Below, one piece after another: positions 1-6,432 of a DNA stretch of 7,417 nt. Below the pieces are notes generated by a model. The model saw only the letters and a program-made list of their open reading frames with translations, had not been told where the DNA came from and did no database searches. Location of the stretch: NCBI GenBank assembly GCA_900555605.1, contig USLW01000092.1:1-7417 (forward strand), read 5' to 3'. Position 1 is the stretch's first letter. The number at the start of each line of letters is the position of its first letter. A program made the position numbers and the translations under genes. The DNA is from an uncultured Clostridium sp. GTDB taxonomy: Bacteria; Bacillota; Clostridia; UBA1212; UBA1255.

Positions 1-757
1 CCACGCATATGACCCGACCACCGTTTTTCTTTGTCTCGTTGATAAGGTCCGCCGTCTCCTGGGGAATCACGCAGTATTCGCTATGCATCAGGTGGTCTGT
101 AATGTCATCTTCCTTTACAGGCCGAAAGGTACCCAGCCCCACATGAAGCGTTACAAATACGATATGGACGCCCATTTGACGAATCTGCTGCAGAAGCGAT
201 TCGGTAAAATGCAGCCCGGCCGTAGGAGCGGCTGCAGAGCCGCGTTCCTTTGCGTATACGGTCTGGTACCGCTCCGGATCCCCCAGCTTCTCCTTGATAT
301 ACGGCGGCAGCGGCATAATACCGATGCGGTCCAGCACTTCCTCAAACACTCCGTCACAGGTAAAACGGACAATCCGGTTGCCCTCGCTGACAATTTCCAG
401 AACCTCCGCCTGCAGCAAACCCTCTCCGAACAGGAATACCGCCCCCGGCTTTGCTCGTTTTCCCGGCCGCAGAATCACTTCCCAATCCGCAGCATTGATG
501 CGTTTTAAGAGTACAAACTCAATCGGTGCGCCGGTATCCTTTTTCACGCCGTACAATCTGGCGGGAATGACCCGCGTATCATTCAGGACCAAACAGTCGC
601 CGGCCCGCAGATAGGAGGAAATCTCTTTAAAATGACTATGCGTTACAGCACCTGTCGCCTTATCCAAAACCAGCAGTCGGGAAGCGGAGCGGTCCGCAAG
701 CGGCGTCTGCGCGATCAATTCTTCAGGTAAATCATAGTAGAAATCTTTTACATTCAT
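1..757 (-). CDS. queA: QueA, S-adenosylmethionine:tRNA ribosyltransferase-isomerase (3' end cut off by window)
   Basis: QueA transfers and isomerises the ribosyl moiety of S-adenosylmethionine onto preQ1 at tRNA position 34, giving epoxyqueuosine in the cytoplasm. Reading leftward from the ATG at 755-757, 252 codons are open to the window edge. The usual protein is about 340 residues, so roughly the last 90 are missing. Family motifs seen in order: [10 protein letters not shown] at 59-68, PLPPYI at 149-154, RYQTVYA at 163-169, [10 protein letters not shown] at 176-185, [10 protein letters not shown] at 202-211 and DHLMHSEY at 221-228. A GGGAG lies 12 nt before the ATG, rather far for a Shine-Dalgarno, but an in-frame TGA just upstream leaves no other start. 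It is the third gene of a same-strand set, 55 bp after the parvulin-like gene, with no promoter or convincing terminator in the gap, so co-transcription is likely. Identity is very secure. Confidence 0.97.
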   Translation of the reverse strand, partial: MNVKDFYYDLPEELIAQTPLADRSASRLLVLDKATGAVTHSHFKEISSYLRAGDCLVLNDTRVIPARLYGVKKDTGAPIEFVLLKRINAADWEVILRPGKRAKPGAVFLFGEGLLQAEVLEIVSEGNRIVRFTCDGVFEEVLDRIGIMPLPPYIKEKLGDPERYQTVYAKERGSAAAPTAGLHFTESLLQQIRQMGVHIVFVTLHVGLGTFRPVKEDDITDHLMHSEYCVIPQETADLINETKKNGGRVICV

Positions 758-812
758 TTCAGCGGCATGCTCCCATCACAAAAGTATCGGCTGCAAAAAA
801 GCAGAACAACTC

Positions 813-1949
813 TCAGCCGGTCATAGATCCCGCCGAGGACCAATAATAACCCCAGTAGCTGATGGCATCCGTTATAACTTTACCGATATCGCATGCAGCA
901 TAAACCGTTTCATTTACGAAAACCGCGTATTTTTCAGATTGGATCAAGGACAGCAGATCCCGCTGTACCACAAACAGCTTTGTCCAGGCAATCAGCTCCT
1001 CTGTCCCCAGCAACGTCTCCAGTGTATTTTCCTTTTCATAGCGAGCTACAAGAAGATATCCGCCTGATTCAATCACCTCGACGATGCCGCTTTGCGCTTC
1101 CGTCACCCAATCATATAATTCCGGATAGTTCTCCTTGTGAAAAACCGAAACATCGATGATCCCGTCATTTTCTTTGACAGTCTCCACCTCACACCATTTT
1201 TCCACCAGGGATTCCATACTGACGCCGCTTTCCACTGCAGCTTTATACTCCCCGGCCAATGCTTTTTTTTCAGCGGCTTTCTCCTCCGACAATCCCTCGA
1301 GTTTCAGCATAATCACGGTACAGCGATATGTGTGCAGATAATCCTCAAATTCCTCATAGGCCATGCGCTGATTCTCCGTCCCGGTATCGGCATTTGCCTG
1401 ACACCGCTCGTTATATTTTCTGACCAGAAGATTATTTTCCCAGAAATTCATAAATTGATCTTTTGTCAGACCATAATAGTAATTATAGAACTCCGCCTCG
1501 GAAAGTTCTTTTCCGTTCACGGTTTTATATTCATTATATTCTTTCCTGACTGAGTTTTCTAAATTCTTCTGATCCTCCTGCGTCAGGCGGATACCGGCGC
1601 CGACCGCTTCTTTATATTGATATACATATTCCGTCAGATAATCAACCGCCGCCTGCTTTACAAGCGTCTGCGCATTCAGATCCTCGCTCGTGTAAATCTG
1701 ATATGCCAGATCCTCGTCCTCGCTCAGCAGCATGGAACAAACAAAGCGGAATAGATTCTCCGAAAATTCGACACCCCCGATGGTAACCACGGTAGCGCCC
1801 TTCTCTACCTCGACACGTTTGTCTAAAAAGTGCATTACACAAAATACCGCCAGCGCAGCAATTGCCAGCACCAGGGCAATTGACATCACGATTACAAGAT
1901 TTCTCATTCCTTTGCTGTTCGGATTGCTCTTATCTTTCGTATGCTTCAT
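813..1949 (-). CDS. Membrane-anchored SurA/PrsA-like protein with degenerate parvulin domain
   Basis: A 378-residue protein probably anchored by one N-terminal helix (about residues 16-41) after a short charged cytoplasmic tail, with the rest outside the cell. There is no lipobox. Residues about 52-200 form a helical SurA_N-like region rich in Tyr and Glu. About 201-305 align by eye with the parvulin units of the lipoprotein at 3814-6084: FEDYLHTYR matches its LEQFYKDHEAQYR, and SGGYLLVA matches SSYGYHIMQ. Both histidines typical of active parvulins are absent: Leu215 stands where the VRH histidine would be, and Leu299 where the GYH histidine would be. Known parvulin-type foldases assist folding of exported proteins. 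Here a chaperone or substrate-holding role is more likely than peptidyl-prolyl isomerase activity, which is inference. The start is the ATG at 1947-1949, 27 nt after the preceding gene, with only a weak, distant GGAAG. A second Met at residue 15 has AAAGGA directly abutting it, too close to serve. Confidence 0.72.
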   Translation of the reverse strand: MKHTKDKSNPNSKGMRNLVIVMSIALVLAIAALAVFCVMHFLDKRVEVEKGATVVTIGGVEFSENLFRFVCSMLLSEDEDLAYQIYTSEDLNAQTLVKQAAVDYLTEYVYQYKEAVGAGIRLTQEDQKNLENSVRKEYNEYKTVNGKELSEAEFYNYYYGLTKDQFMNFWENNLLVRKYNERCQANADTGTENQRMAYEEFEDYLHTYRCTVIMLKLEGLSEEKAAEKKALAGEYKAAVESGVSMESLVEKWCEVETVKENDGIIDVSVFHKENYPELYDWVTEAQSGIVEVIESGGYLLVARYEKENTLETLLGTEELIAWTKLFVVQRDLLSLIQSEKYAVFVNETVYAACDIGKVITDAISYWGYYWSSAGSMTG

Positions 1950-1976
1950 GATAATTTACACAGCTTCCTTTCCGTA

Positions 1977-2849
1977 TTATGCGTCCTCGGCAAACATATC
2001 ATCTTTCATCGCCAGGAATGTTGAAAATACGAAATACAAGTAGAAGAAAAATGCAAACAACTTGACGATCCAGTTTAGACAAAGCACAAGAATCCCCATG
2101 CCAACAGAGCCGGATCCGTATCCCATGGCCAGCAGTGCAGTCTGCCATGCCAGCATAATCAGCAGGAAAAGAAGCGTCCGCGGAATCAGATACCAGCAGT
2201 AACCGTTGACCATGCGAAAGGCTACCACAACACCGCCGCGTTTAAAGCCCACAAGGGACGGCAGTAAAAAGGACAAATACATTGTATAAAAAACTACGGC
2301 AAAGAAGATCACCGCAACAGTGAGAATACACAGCAGCAGCATCTGAAAAATGACCCCGCTGTCCCCCTCAAGCAGCAGCTTGATTGTCATCACAGCCGGT
2401 ACAGCCGTATAAAGAAGCAGTACAAAAAAAACAACCGAAAGCAGAATTGCAAAAAAGATATAAAAGGTAAGCTTCAGGAAATGGCGATTGATGCCGCTTT
2501 TGAAATCGCCCTTTTTCTTTTTCTGATCCGCGGCAGCCAAGTAAAAGGTTTGCGCATAGCCGGCGTTCAAAATTCCTAAAATCGCAGAAACCGCCAATAA
2601 AAACAGCAGCGCTACCAGTACGGAAATCGCCATCAGGCCCGGCGTAGCCGCGAGGCCCTTGATTTTCTGCGCCAGTTCGGACAATACACCCAAATAGCTG
2701 TGCTCCGTCAATACCTTCAGCGAGCCGAACTCCTTTGTAAATGAATTAAATTGCTCTAAAACACAAAGGGCCAGCACCATGACCGCCAAAAAAATCAAAA
2801 TGATCGGTCTCTTTTTTATTCTGCCAAAGCTTTCACGCATTGTGTTCAT
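1977..2849 (-). CDS. Six-helix integral membrane protein, function unknown
   Basis: A 290-residue hydrophobic protein with about six membrane helices, at roughly residues 15-33, 71-95, 125-153, 168-197, 221-242 and 249-279. Helix 1 follows a basic stretch (GRIKKRP). A lysine-rich loop (QKKKK, about 109-113) sits between helices 2 and 3 and should be cytoplasmic. The C-terminus is short and acidic. I recognise no family signature, catalytic motif or transporter motif. The open frame extends 17 codons upstream to a GTG at 2898-2900, but that stretch contains the -10 box of a strong promoter, so translation must begin later. The ATG at 2847-2849 has AGGGG (2861-2865) 11 nt before it, and a second ATG follows at residue 4. 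It is the first gene of the apparent operon with the parvulin-like protein and queA. The 27-nt gap to the former suggests that the two products work together, for example in membrane or envelope protein handling, which is inference. Confidence 0.75.
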   Translation of the reverse strand: MNTMRESFGRIKKRPIILIFLAVMVLALCVLEQFNSFTKEFGSLKVLTEHSYLGVLSELAQKIKGLAATPGLMAISVLVALLFLLAVSAILGILNAGYAQTFYLAAADQKKKKGDFKSGINRHFLKLTFYIFFAILLSVVFFVLLLYTAVPAVMTIKLLLEGDSGVIFQMLLLCILTVAVIFFAVVFYTMYLSFLLPSLVGFKRGGVVVAFRMVNGYCWYLIPRTLLFLLIMLAWQTALLAMGYGSGSVGMGILVLCLNWIVKLFAFFFYLYFVFSTFLAMKDDMFAEDA

Positions 2850-2860
2850 AAATTTCGTTA

Positions 2861-2865
2861 CCCCT
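2861..2865 (-). promoter_or_regulatory. Ribosome binding site deciding the start of the membrane protein
   Basis: AGGGG on the minus strand lies 11 nt before the ATG at 2847-2849. It lies downstream of the predicted transcription start near 2880, whereas the longer reading from GTG 2898-2900 would begin upstream of the transcript and has no Shine-Dalgarno. Confidence 0.6.
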
Positions 2866-2886
2866 AATAAAAAATGGTCAAGTCGA

Positions 2887-2915
2887 ATTATACCATTCAC
2901 AGTATGTTATCGCAA
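2887..2915 (-). promoter_or_regulatory. Sigma-A promoter of the membrane protein-parvulin-queA operon
   Basis: On the minus strand, TTGCGA (2910-2915) and a perfect TATAAT (2887-2892) are separated by exactly 17 bp. A TG one base before the -10 gives an extended -10. The transcript should start near 2880, giving a leader of about 31 nt before the ATG at 2849. This is one of the two best housekeeping-type promoters in the window. Confidence 0.8.
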
Positions 2916-2933
2916 CATTATTTTCCGCCGGCA

Positions 2934-3002
2934 CCGGATGCAGCCGGATTCTTAGACGTGCCGCACGCCGGAAGTCTTTGCATGTTTTTGTGCATCCGGC
3001 TG
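2934..3002. repeat. Nested inverted repeat between divergent promoters
   Basis: Two overlapping 9-bp left arms can pair with the same right-hand region. CCGGATGCA (2934-2942) is complementary to TGCATCCGG (2991-2999), and CAGCCGGAT (2941-2949) to ATCCGGCTG (2994-3002). Inside them lie AGAC (2954-2957) with GTCT (2974-2977), and the near-perfect palindrome CGTGC-C-GCACG (2957-2967). The element fills the space between the -35 of the minus-strand operon and the -35 of the spoVT promoter, and its right arm runs into the latter. It could be a regulator binding site or a cruciform. I do not recognise it. Confidence 0.6.
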
Positions 3003-3030
3003 AATAAATTATTCCATTTGACAGATACTA
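3001..3030 (+). promoter_or_regulatory. Sigma-G (forespore) type promoter of spoVT
   Basis: TGAATA (3001-3006) and GATACTA (3024-3030) are separated by 17 bp. Sigma-G promoters of Bacillus resemble TGAATA and CATACTA, so only the first -10 base differs. spoVT of Bacillus subtilis is under sigma-G control, which supports the call. The predicted start near 3037 leaves a leader of about 63 nt. No sigma-A promoter of comparable quality precedes the gene. Confidence 0.68.
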
Positions 3031-3035
3031 TGTCA
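3019..3035. repeat. Palindrome bracketing the spoVT -10 box
   Basis: TGACA (3019-3023) and TGTCA (3031-3035) are exact inverted copies separated by precisely the seven bases of the -10 element (3024-3030). A dimeric repressor bound here would block the promoter. Autoregulation by SpoVT or control by another forespore regulator is possible but only inferred. A 5-bp arm can also arise by chance. Confidence 0.4.
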
Positions 3036-3081
3036 GGCAAACCTTTTGCAGCAGCATCAATTTATTATTATTTTTGTAAAC

Positions 3082-3088
3082 GGAGGAA
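3082..3088 (+). promoter_or_regulatory. Ribosome binding site of spoVT
   Basis: GGAGGAA is a strong Shine-Dalgarno lying 11 nt before the ATG at 3100-3102, with an A/T-only spacer. It fixes this start over an in-frame TTG at 3046, which lies upstream of it and would add 18 unconserved residues. Confidence 0.8.
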
Positions 3089-3099
3089 TTATATATATT

Positions 3100-3651
3100 A
3101 TGAAAGCAACGGGAATCGTAAGAAGAATTGACGATCTTGGACGCGTCGTGATTCCAAAAGAGATCAGACGGACACTGCGCATCAGAGAAGGAGATCCGCT
3201 TGAAATTTTTACAAATGAAGAAGGCGGCGTAGTTTTAAGAAAATATTCTGCCATCGGAGAGCTCGGCGATTTTGCCGCCCAGTATGCGGAAAGTCTGGCT
3301 AAAACCAGCGGCTGCATTACCTGTATTGCGGACAGAGACTCCATCATCGCTGTTTCCGGCGCGCCGAAGAAGGATTTTATCGATAAAAAAATCACCGGCG
3401 AGCTGGAAAAAGCAATGGAAGACAGAACCACTGTAGTTGCAAAAACAAAAAGCGACGGCTACATTCCGATCCTGGAGGACTCCAATGACGATGCATTTTC
3501 CGCACAGGTTATCACGCCGATCATATCTCACGGCGATCCCATCGGCGCCGTCATTATGCTGGCCGCGGATTCTAAAGCAACTGTCGGAGACGTAGAGACA
3601 AAGCTGTCACAATCAGCGGCCTCCATACTCGGCAAGCAGCTGGAGCAATAA
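3100..3651 (+). CDS. spoVT: SpoVT, stage V sporulation transcriptional regulator
   Basis: A 183-residue AbrB-family DNA-binding protein that in Bacillus acts in the forespore, raising or lowering expression of sigma-G-dependent genes and so shaping spore maturation and germination. Residues 1-52 are the swapped-hairpin AbrB domain. Their pattern (MKATGIVRRIDDLGRVVIPK, then EIRRTLRIREGDPLEIF) is nearly that of the Bacillus protein. About 56-180 form the GAF-like ligand/dimerisation domain, containing DRDSIIAVSGAPKKDF (about 79-94) and GDPIGAVIM (about 147-155). Length matches the family (178-183). The start is the ATG at 3100, with GGAGG upstream and an N-terminus identical to the family. It is read alone from a sigma-G-type promoter, divergent from the membrane-protein operon and convergent with the foldase gene. 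This marks the host as a spore former. The ligand of the GAF domain is not known. Confidence 0.97.
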   Translation: MKATGIVRRIDDLGRVVIPKEIRRTLRIREGDPLEIFTNEEGGVVLRKYSAIGELGDFAAQYAESLAKTSGCITCIADRDSIIAVSGAPKKDFIDKKITGELEKAMEDRTTVVAKTKSDGYIPILEDSNDDAFSAQVITPIISHGDPIGAVIMLAADSKATVGDVETKLSQSAASILGKQLEQ

Positions 3652-3724
3652 GCGCTCTGCGCACCCGCAGATTGCGCCTCCCCAAATCGTACCCTTAAAA
3701 AAGGGACTGTAAAAAAACAAGGAA

Positions 3725-3770
3725 AGAGAAAGCGCGATTCAGCAAAAAGGTGAACCGCGCTTTCTTTTCT
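3725..3770. terminator. Hairpin terminator shared by convergent spoVT and foldase genes
   Basis: GAAAGCGCG (3728-3736) pairs with CGCGCTTTC (3756-3764). The stem extends outward by A-T and one G-T pair to about 3724/3768, and inward past one mismatch by TTCA/TGAA (3738-3741/3751-3754), leaving a 9-nt loop. On the plus strand the stem runs into TTTTCT, ending spoVT. On the minus strand it is followed by U-rich sequence with a run of seven T (3711-3717), ending the foldase transcript. The 162-bp gap 3652-3813 otherwise holds only a small CCCTT/AAGGG hairpin at 3692-3705. Confidence 0.82.
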
Positions 3771-3813
3771 GAAAAAATATTGATCCGCCTGCTGACGCAT
3801 CGTTTTTGCTCTT

Positions 3814-6084
3814 TTATTTTTCTTCTTCTTTGTCATACGCAAAGAAGTCGTCGATGGCCTTCTGCATCAAATCCGCGTTCAGATCCGCGGCCGTATAGTT
3901 CTCCGCGGTGATCAGGTCCTTGATCTCCTTGTCAAAGCACTCCGCCAGATAACTCTCCTTTACCGCCTCTTGAATTTTCTCGGAAGTGGTCGTTTCGCTG
4001 TTGGCGGCAATACCGTTCTTTTTATCGTATTCCGTAATGCCCTCGCAGATTACCACGTGATAGCCGTCTGAAGTTTCAATAATCGCTTTTGCACCAACTT
4101 CTGTCTGCTGCAGCGCCCATTTCTTCATCTCCGGCCATTTGGCGGAGCCTGCCGTAAAATCGATCAGGCCGTAATCCGTACTGACCGTGGTGCTCTCCGA
4201 ATACGCCTGCGCCACCACCTGCGCGGAATTTTCCGGATCCTCCAGGCGTTTTAAAATAGACTCTGCCATGGCTCTGACCTCTGCCTTTTTCTCGTCAGAC
4301 ACCGTCTCTCCATCCTCATCCGTGGTGGAACGCAGAATTTGACGGACCGTCACGACGCGGAACTGATCTAAGTTCTCATGGTAATGGGCCAGAAGCGCCT
4401 CCTCCGCAGGTTCCATTTTATCCATCCGCGCCTCGGCGTATGCGGATACTGCCTTTTGCTCCGCCGCAAACCGTTTATAGTCGTTGACGCCCATGCCGTA
4501 AAGCGCATTGCACATTTCATCCCGCGTGGTGTAGTTATAATACTGTCCGTAATAAGAAAGATACTGGTCAATATAGCTGTCGATCTCACTGTTCATCTGC
4601 TTGAGGTCTTCTTCAGATACGGCGTGTCCGTTTTCATACGCCTTGATCTTCGTCACTTTAAAGCTGACACAAAGTTCAAGCGTCCTGTCCTTAATATGCT
4701 CCATATAAGTAACGCCGTCCTGATACTCGCTGGCCAGAAATTCTTTAAGCAATCTGTTTTGTTCCTCTTCAGATTCTATTTCACTTAAATTCAGGGAACT
4801 GAAGTCCGTTTCCTGCAGCGCGCTGTAGAGAAAGTAGCTGTATTCCGAATACCAGATGGTCTCGTCTCCGAGCTTTGCCACATACTCCGTACTGAGCGGA
4901 TCGTCATTATATTCCACCGGAGTCGCCGGCGCCGGACTGGCCCCCGGAGAAGCGCTTGCAGAGGGTTCCTCGTAATCGTCTCCGAAATCACCGGCAATAC
5001 TCTTCTTTACCAGGTCCATCATGAGCGCGGCATCCGGATTTTTCATTTCATAATCCCCGGAAGCCACCTTTTCTTCCAGCATTTTATCAATTTCTTTATC
5101 CTTATAGCCCTGCAGCACATTTTTCTGAACATCCTCGGAATCGTAAGCCTTAATCTCTGTGCACTGCATGATATGGTATCCGTAGGAGGATTCTACAATT
5201 TCAAGCGTCTCCGACGGCTCCGTCTGCTTTACTGCCCAGTCCAGGAACGGTTTCACAAAGGAGGAGGTGGACGTAACTTCATAGTAGCCGTTATTGGAGG
5301 ATACTCCCGTGTCTTCTGAATATTCCTTCACCAGATGATCCATGGTTTCCTCCCCGGAGGCCACCTTTTCGATCAGAGACTGGGCCAGTTCATATTGCTT
5401 CTGCTTCTTTTCTTCGCTCAGATTCTGCGTCATCAGCAGGCAATGGCGGACCTTCACAATTCGGTACTGCGCCTCATGATCTTTATAAAACTGCTCCAGA
5501 ACCTCTGCGGCCGGCTCCATTTTTTCCTGCTCCGCGGTATTGTATTGGTTGATTGCAAAGAGCGCAGAATACAGCGCCTTGTATTCTGCCAGCGGCATCT
5601 GAAAAACCGCCTCGCAGGCCTTGTTCAGGGAAGCAAAACCGTAATATGAAATATAACTTCTAAGCGAGCTCTCGATGGACGTATTATTCTTCTGGATTTC
5701 CTCATCCGTCGGCCAGCAGTCCGCAGCCTTTGCCAATTCTAAGTTGGCCATGAAGAGCGCCAGATTGTCATAGGTAATTGCAAGCACCGCATCATAGTAG
5801 GAGGTACCGTCCGCCCGCTCTTTGACCAGAAATTCATAAATATCCTCTGCCGTGGTATCGCTGCCCTCCAGTTCGCCGAAGTCAACCTCTCCGCCTGCCT
5901 CTGCCTCCCACTGGGCCAGGGACTGCTGAAACATGTTCAAGAACATTCCTACCGTAACCTTTTCGCCGTTAACCACGCCAACCTTATCCGGCAGCTTTTC
6001 TCCCGCATCCTTTTTGCAGCCCGCAAATATCATGGTAACCGCTATCAGGAGCAGCAGCGTGCCTATCAGAACCTTTTTTTTCAT
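3814..6084 (-). CDS. Lipoprotein foldase with two tandem SurA/PrsA-like parvulin units
   Basis: A 756-residue lipoprotein. Residues 1-22 are a signal peptide ending in the lipobox FAG before Cys23, so the mature protein is lipid-anchored outside the cytoplasmic membrane, as PrsA is. PrsA itself is about 290 residues; this one is about twice that because its body is duplicated. Unit 1 has a SurA_N-like part (about 34-190) and a parvulin part (about 195-312) with VRHCLL at 212-217 and GYH at 302-304. A low-complexity Pro/Ser/Ala linker (372-390) follows. Unit 2 repeats the order (about 400-558, then 562-685) with VRQILR at 580-585 and GYH at 674-676. KMEPAAEVL (188-196) and KMEPAEEAL (556-564) mark the duplication, offset by 368 residues. 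Unit 1 keeps both active-site-type histidines; unit 2 has Gln582 in place of the first. Likely role: peptidyl-prolyl isomerase/chaperone for exported proteins. The start is the ATG at 6082-6084 with GGGG 5 nt before it. It is probably read with mazG and rqcP, as the 102-bp leader shows no promoter. Confidence 0.88.
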   Translation of the reverse strand: MKKKVLIGTLLLLIAVTMIFAGCKKDAGEKLPDKVGVVNGEKVTVGMFLNMFQQSLAQWEAEAGGEVDFGELEGSDTTAEDIYEFLVKERADGTSYYDAVLAITYDNLALFMANLELAKAADCWPTDEEIQKNNTSIESSLRSYISYYGFASLNKACEAVFQMPLAEYKALYSALFAINQYNTAEQEKMEPAAEVLEQFYKDHEAQYRIVKVRHCLLMTQNLSEEKKQKQYELAQSLIEKVASGEETMDHLVKEYSEDTGVSSNNGYYEVTSTSSFVKPFLDWAVKQTEPSETLEIVESSYGYHIMQCTEIKAYDSEDVQKNVLQGYKDKEIDKMLEEKVASGDYEMKNPDAALMMDLVKKSIAGDFGDDYEEPSASASPGASPAPATPVEYNDDPLSTEYVAKLGDETIWYSEYSYFLYSALQETDFSSLNLSEIESEEEQNRLLKEFLASEYQDGVTYMEHIKDRTLELCVSFKVTKIKAYENGHAVSEEDLKQMNSEIDSYIDQYLSYYGQYYNYTTRDEMCNALYGMGVNDYKRFAAEQKAVSAYAEARMDKMEPAEEALLAHYHENLDQFRVVTVRQILRSTTDEDGETVSDEKKAEVRAMAESILKRLEDPENSAQVVAQAYSESTTVSTDYGLIDFTAGSAKWPEMKKWALQQTEVGAKAIIETSDGYHVVICEGITEYDKKNGIAANSETTTSEKIQEAVKESYLAECFDKEIKDLITAENYTAADLNADLMQKAIDDFFAYDKEEEK

Positions 6085-6098
6085 TTCAACCCCGTTTC

Positions 6099-6182
6099 TC
6101 CGGCGATCTGAAACTGTCCGCCTCTTTGCGCAGAAAGAGGCTCCGCCTGTCGCCGGACAGGCTTCCGGCCGGCATTGCCGGC
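6099..6182 (-). promoter_or_regulatory. Structured leader with competing hairpins before the foldase gene
   Basis: Three hairpins lie in the rqcP-foldase gap: GCCGGC-ATT-GCCGGC (6168-6182), CCTGTC-GCCG-GACAGG (6146-6161) and CCTCTTT-GCGCAG-AAAGAGG (6121-6140). Two alternative pairings compete with the middle one: CTGTCCG (6114-6120) with CGGACAG (6154-6160), and TCCGGCGA (6099-6106) with TCGCCGGA (6150-6157). The second would cover part of the GGAG upstream of the foldase start. No T-run follows any stem in the direction of transcription, so a terminator is not supported. It may be an mRNA processing or stability element, or a translational switch. No known riboswitch class is recognised. Confidence 0.5.
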
Positions 6183-6186
6183 AATC

Positions 6187-6432
6187 TTACGACTCTATGA
6201 TCCGATACATTTCTTTTGCAGCATCCTTCCGGACGGTTTCGCTGACTGTCAGAACCTCAAATTTCGTTTTGCCTCCGGCAAAACCTACTTCCACAATATC
6301 TCCCGGCTTTACCTCTGTTCCGGCCTTCGCCGGTTTTCCGTTAATGGATACGCGGCCGGCGTCACACGCCTCATTGGCCACGGTTCTCCGCTTAATCACA
6401 CGCGATACCTTTAAATACTTGTCAATTCTCAT
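6187..6432 (-). CDS. rqcP: RqcP (YabO), S4-domain ribosome quality control protein
   Basis: An 81-residue S4 RNA-binding protein. In Bacillus subtilis RqcP binds stalled 50S subunits carrying peptidyl-tRNA and, with RqcH, drives C-terminal alanine tailing of the stuck chain, marking it for degradation. The opening MRIDKYLKVSRVIKRRTVAN follows the Bacillus pattern closely, with Arg2 and the Arg15-Arg16 pair of the RNA-contacting region present. GRVSINGKPAK (about 26-36) and VKPGDIVEV (about 41-49) complete the S4 fold. The start is the ATG at 6430-6432, with GGGAG 7 nt before it inside mazG. An in-frame TTG at 6457-6459 would add nine unconserved residues. The first 11 bases overlap the end of mazG, so translational coupling is likely. 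In many Clostridia a gene for the HU protein lies between mazG and this gene; here it is absent. Confidence 0.94.
   Translation of the reverse strand: MRIDKYLKVSRVIKRRTVANEACDAGRVSINGKPAKAGTEVKPGDIVEVGFAGGKTKFEVLTVSETVRKDAAKEMYRIIES

Noticed and set aside
83..508. Open frame of 141 codons on the plus strand
   Set aside because: It is antisense to queA, which shows unbroken family motifs across the same bases.
791..805. Possible terminator between the parvulin-like gene and queA (CTGC/GCAG around an A-run)
   Set aside because: The stem is only four base pairs, and the T-run lies in the loop rather than after the stem, so operon continuity to queA is kept.
3018..3023. Perfect sigma-A -35 (TTGACA) before spoVT
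   Set aside because: No acceptable -10 lies 16-18 bp downstream (the bases there read aacctt to cctttt). The TTGACA overlaps the palindrome and the sigma-G spacer instead.
3046..3099. Longer spoVT reading from a TTG at 3046
   Set aside because: It lies upstream of the strong GGAGG site. The SpoVT family begins with MKATGIVRR, which matches the ATG at 3100.
3692..3705. CCCTT-AAAA-AAGGG hairpin after spoVT
   Set aside because: The stem is five pairs with only weak A-T closure, and the A-rich sequence after it is not a U-tract on the plus strand. The larger hairpin at 3725-3770 is the credible terminator.
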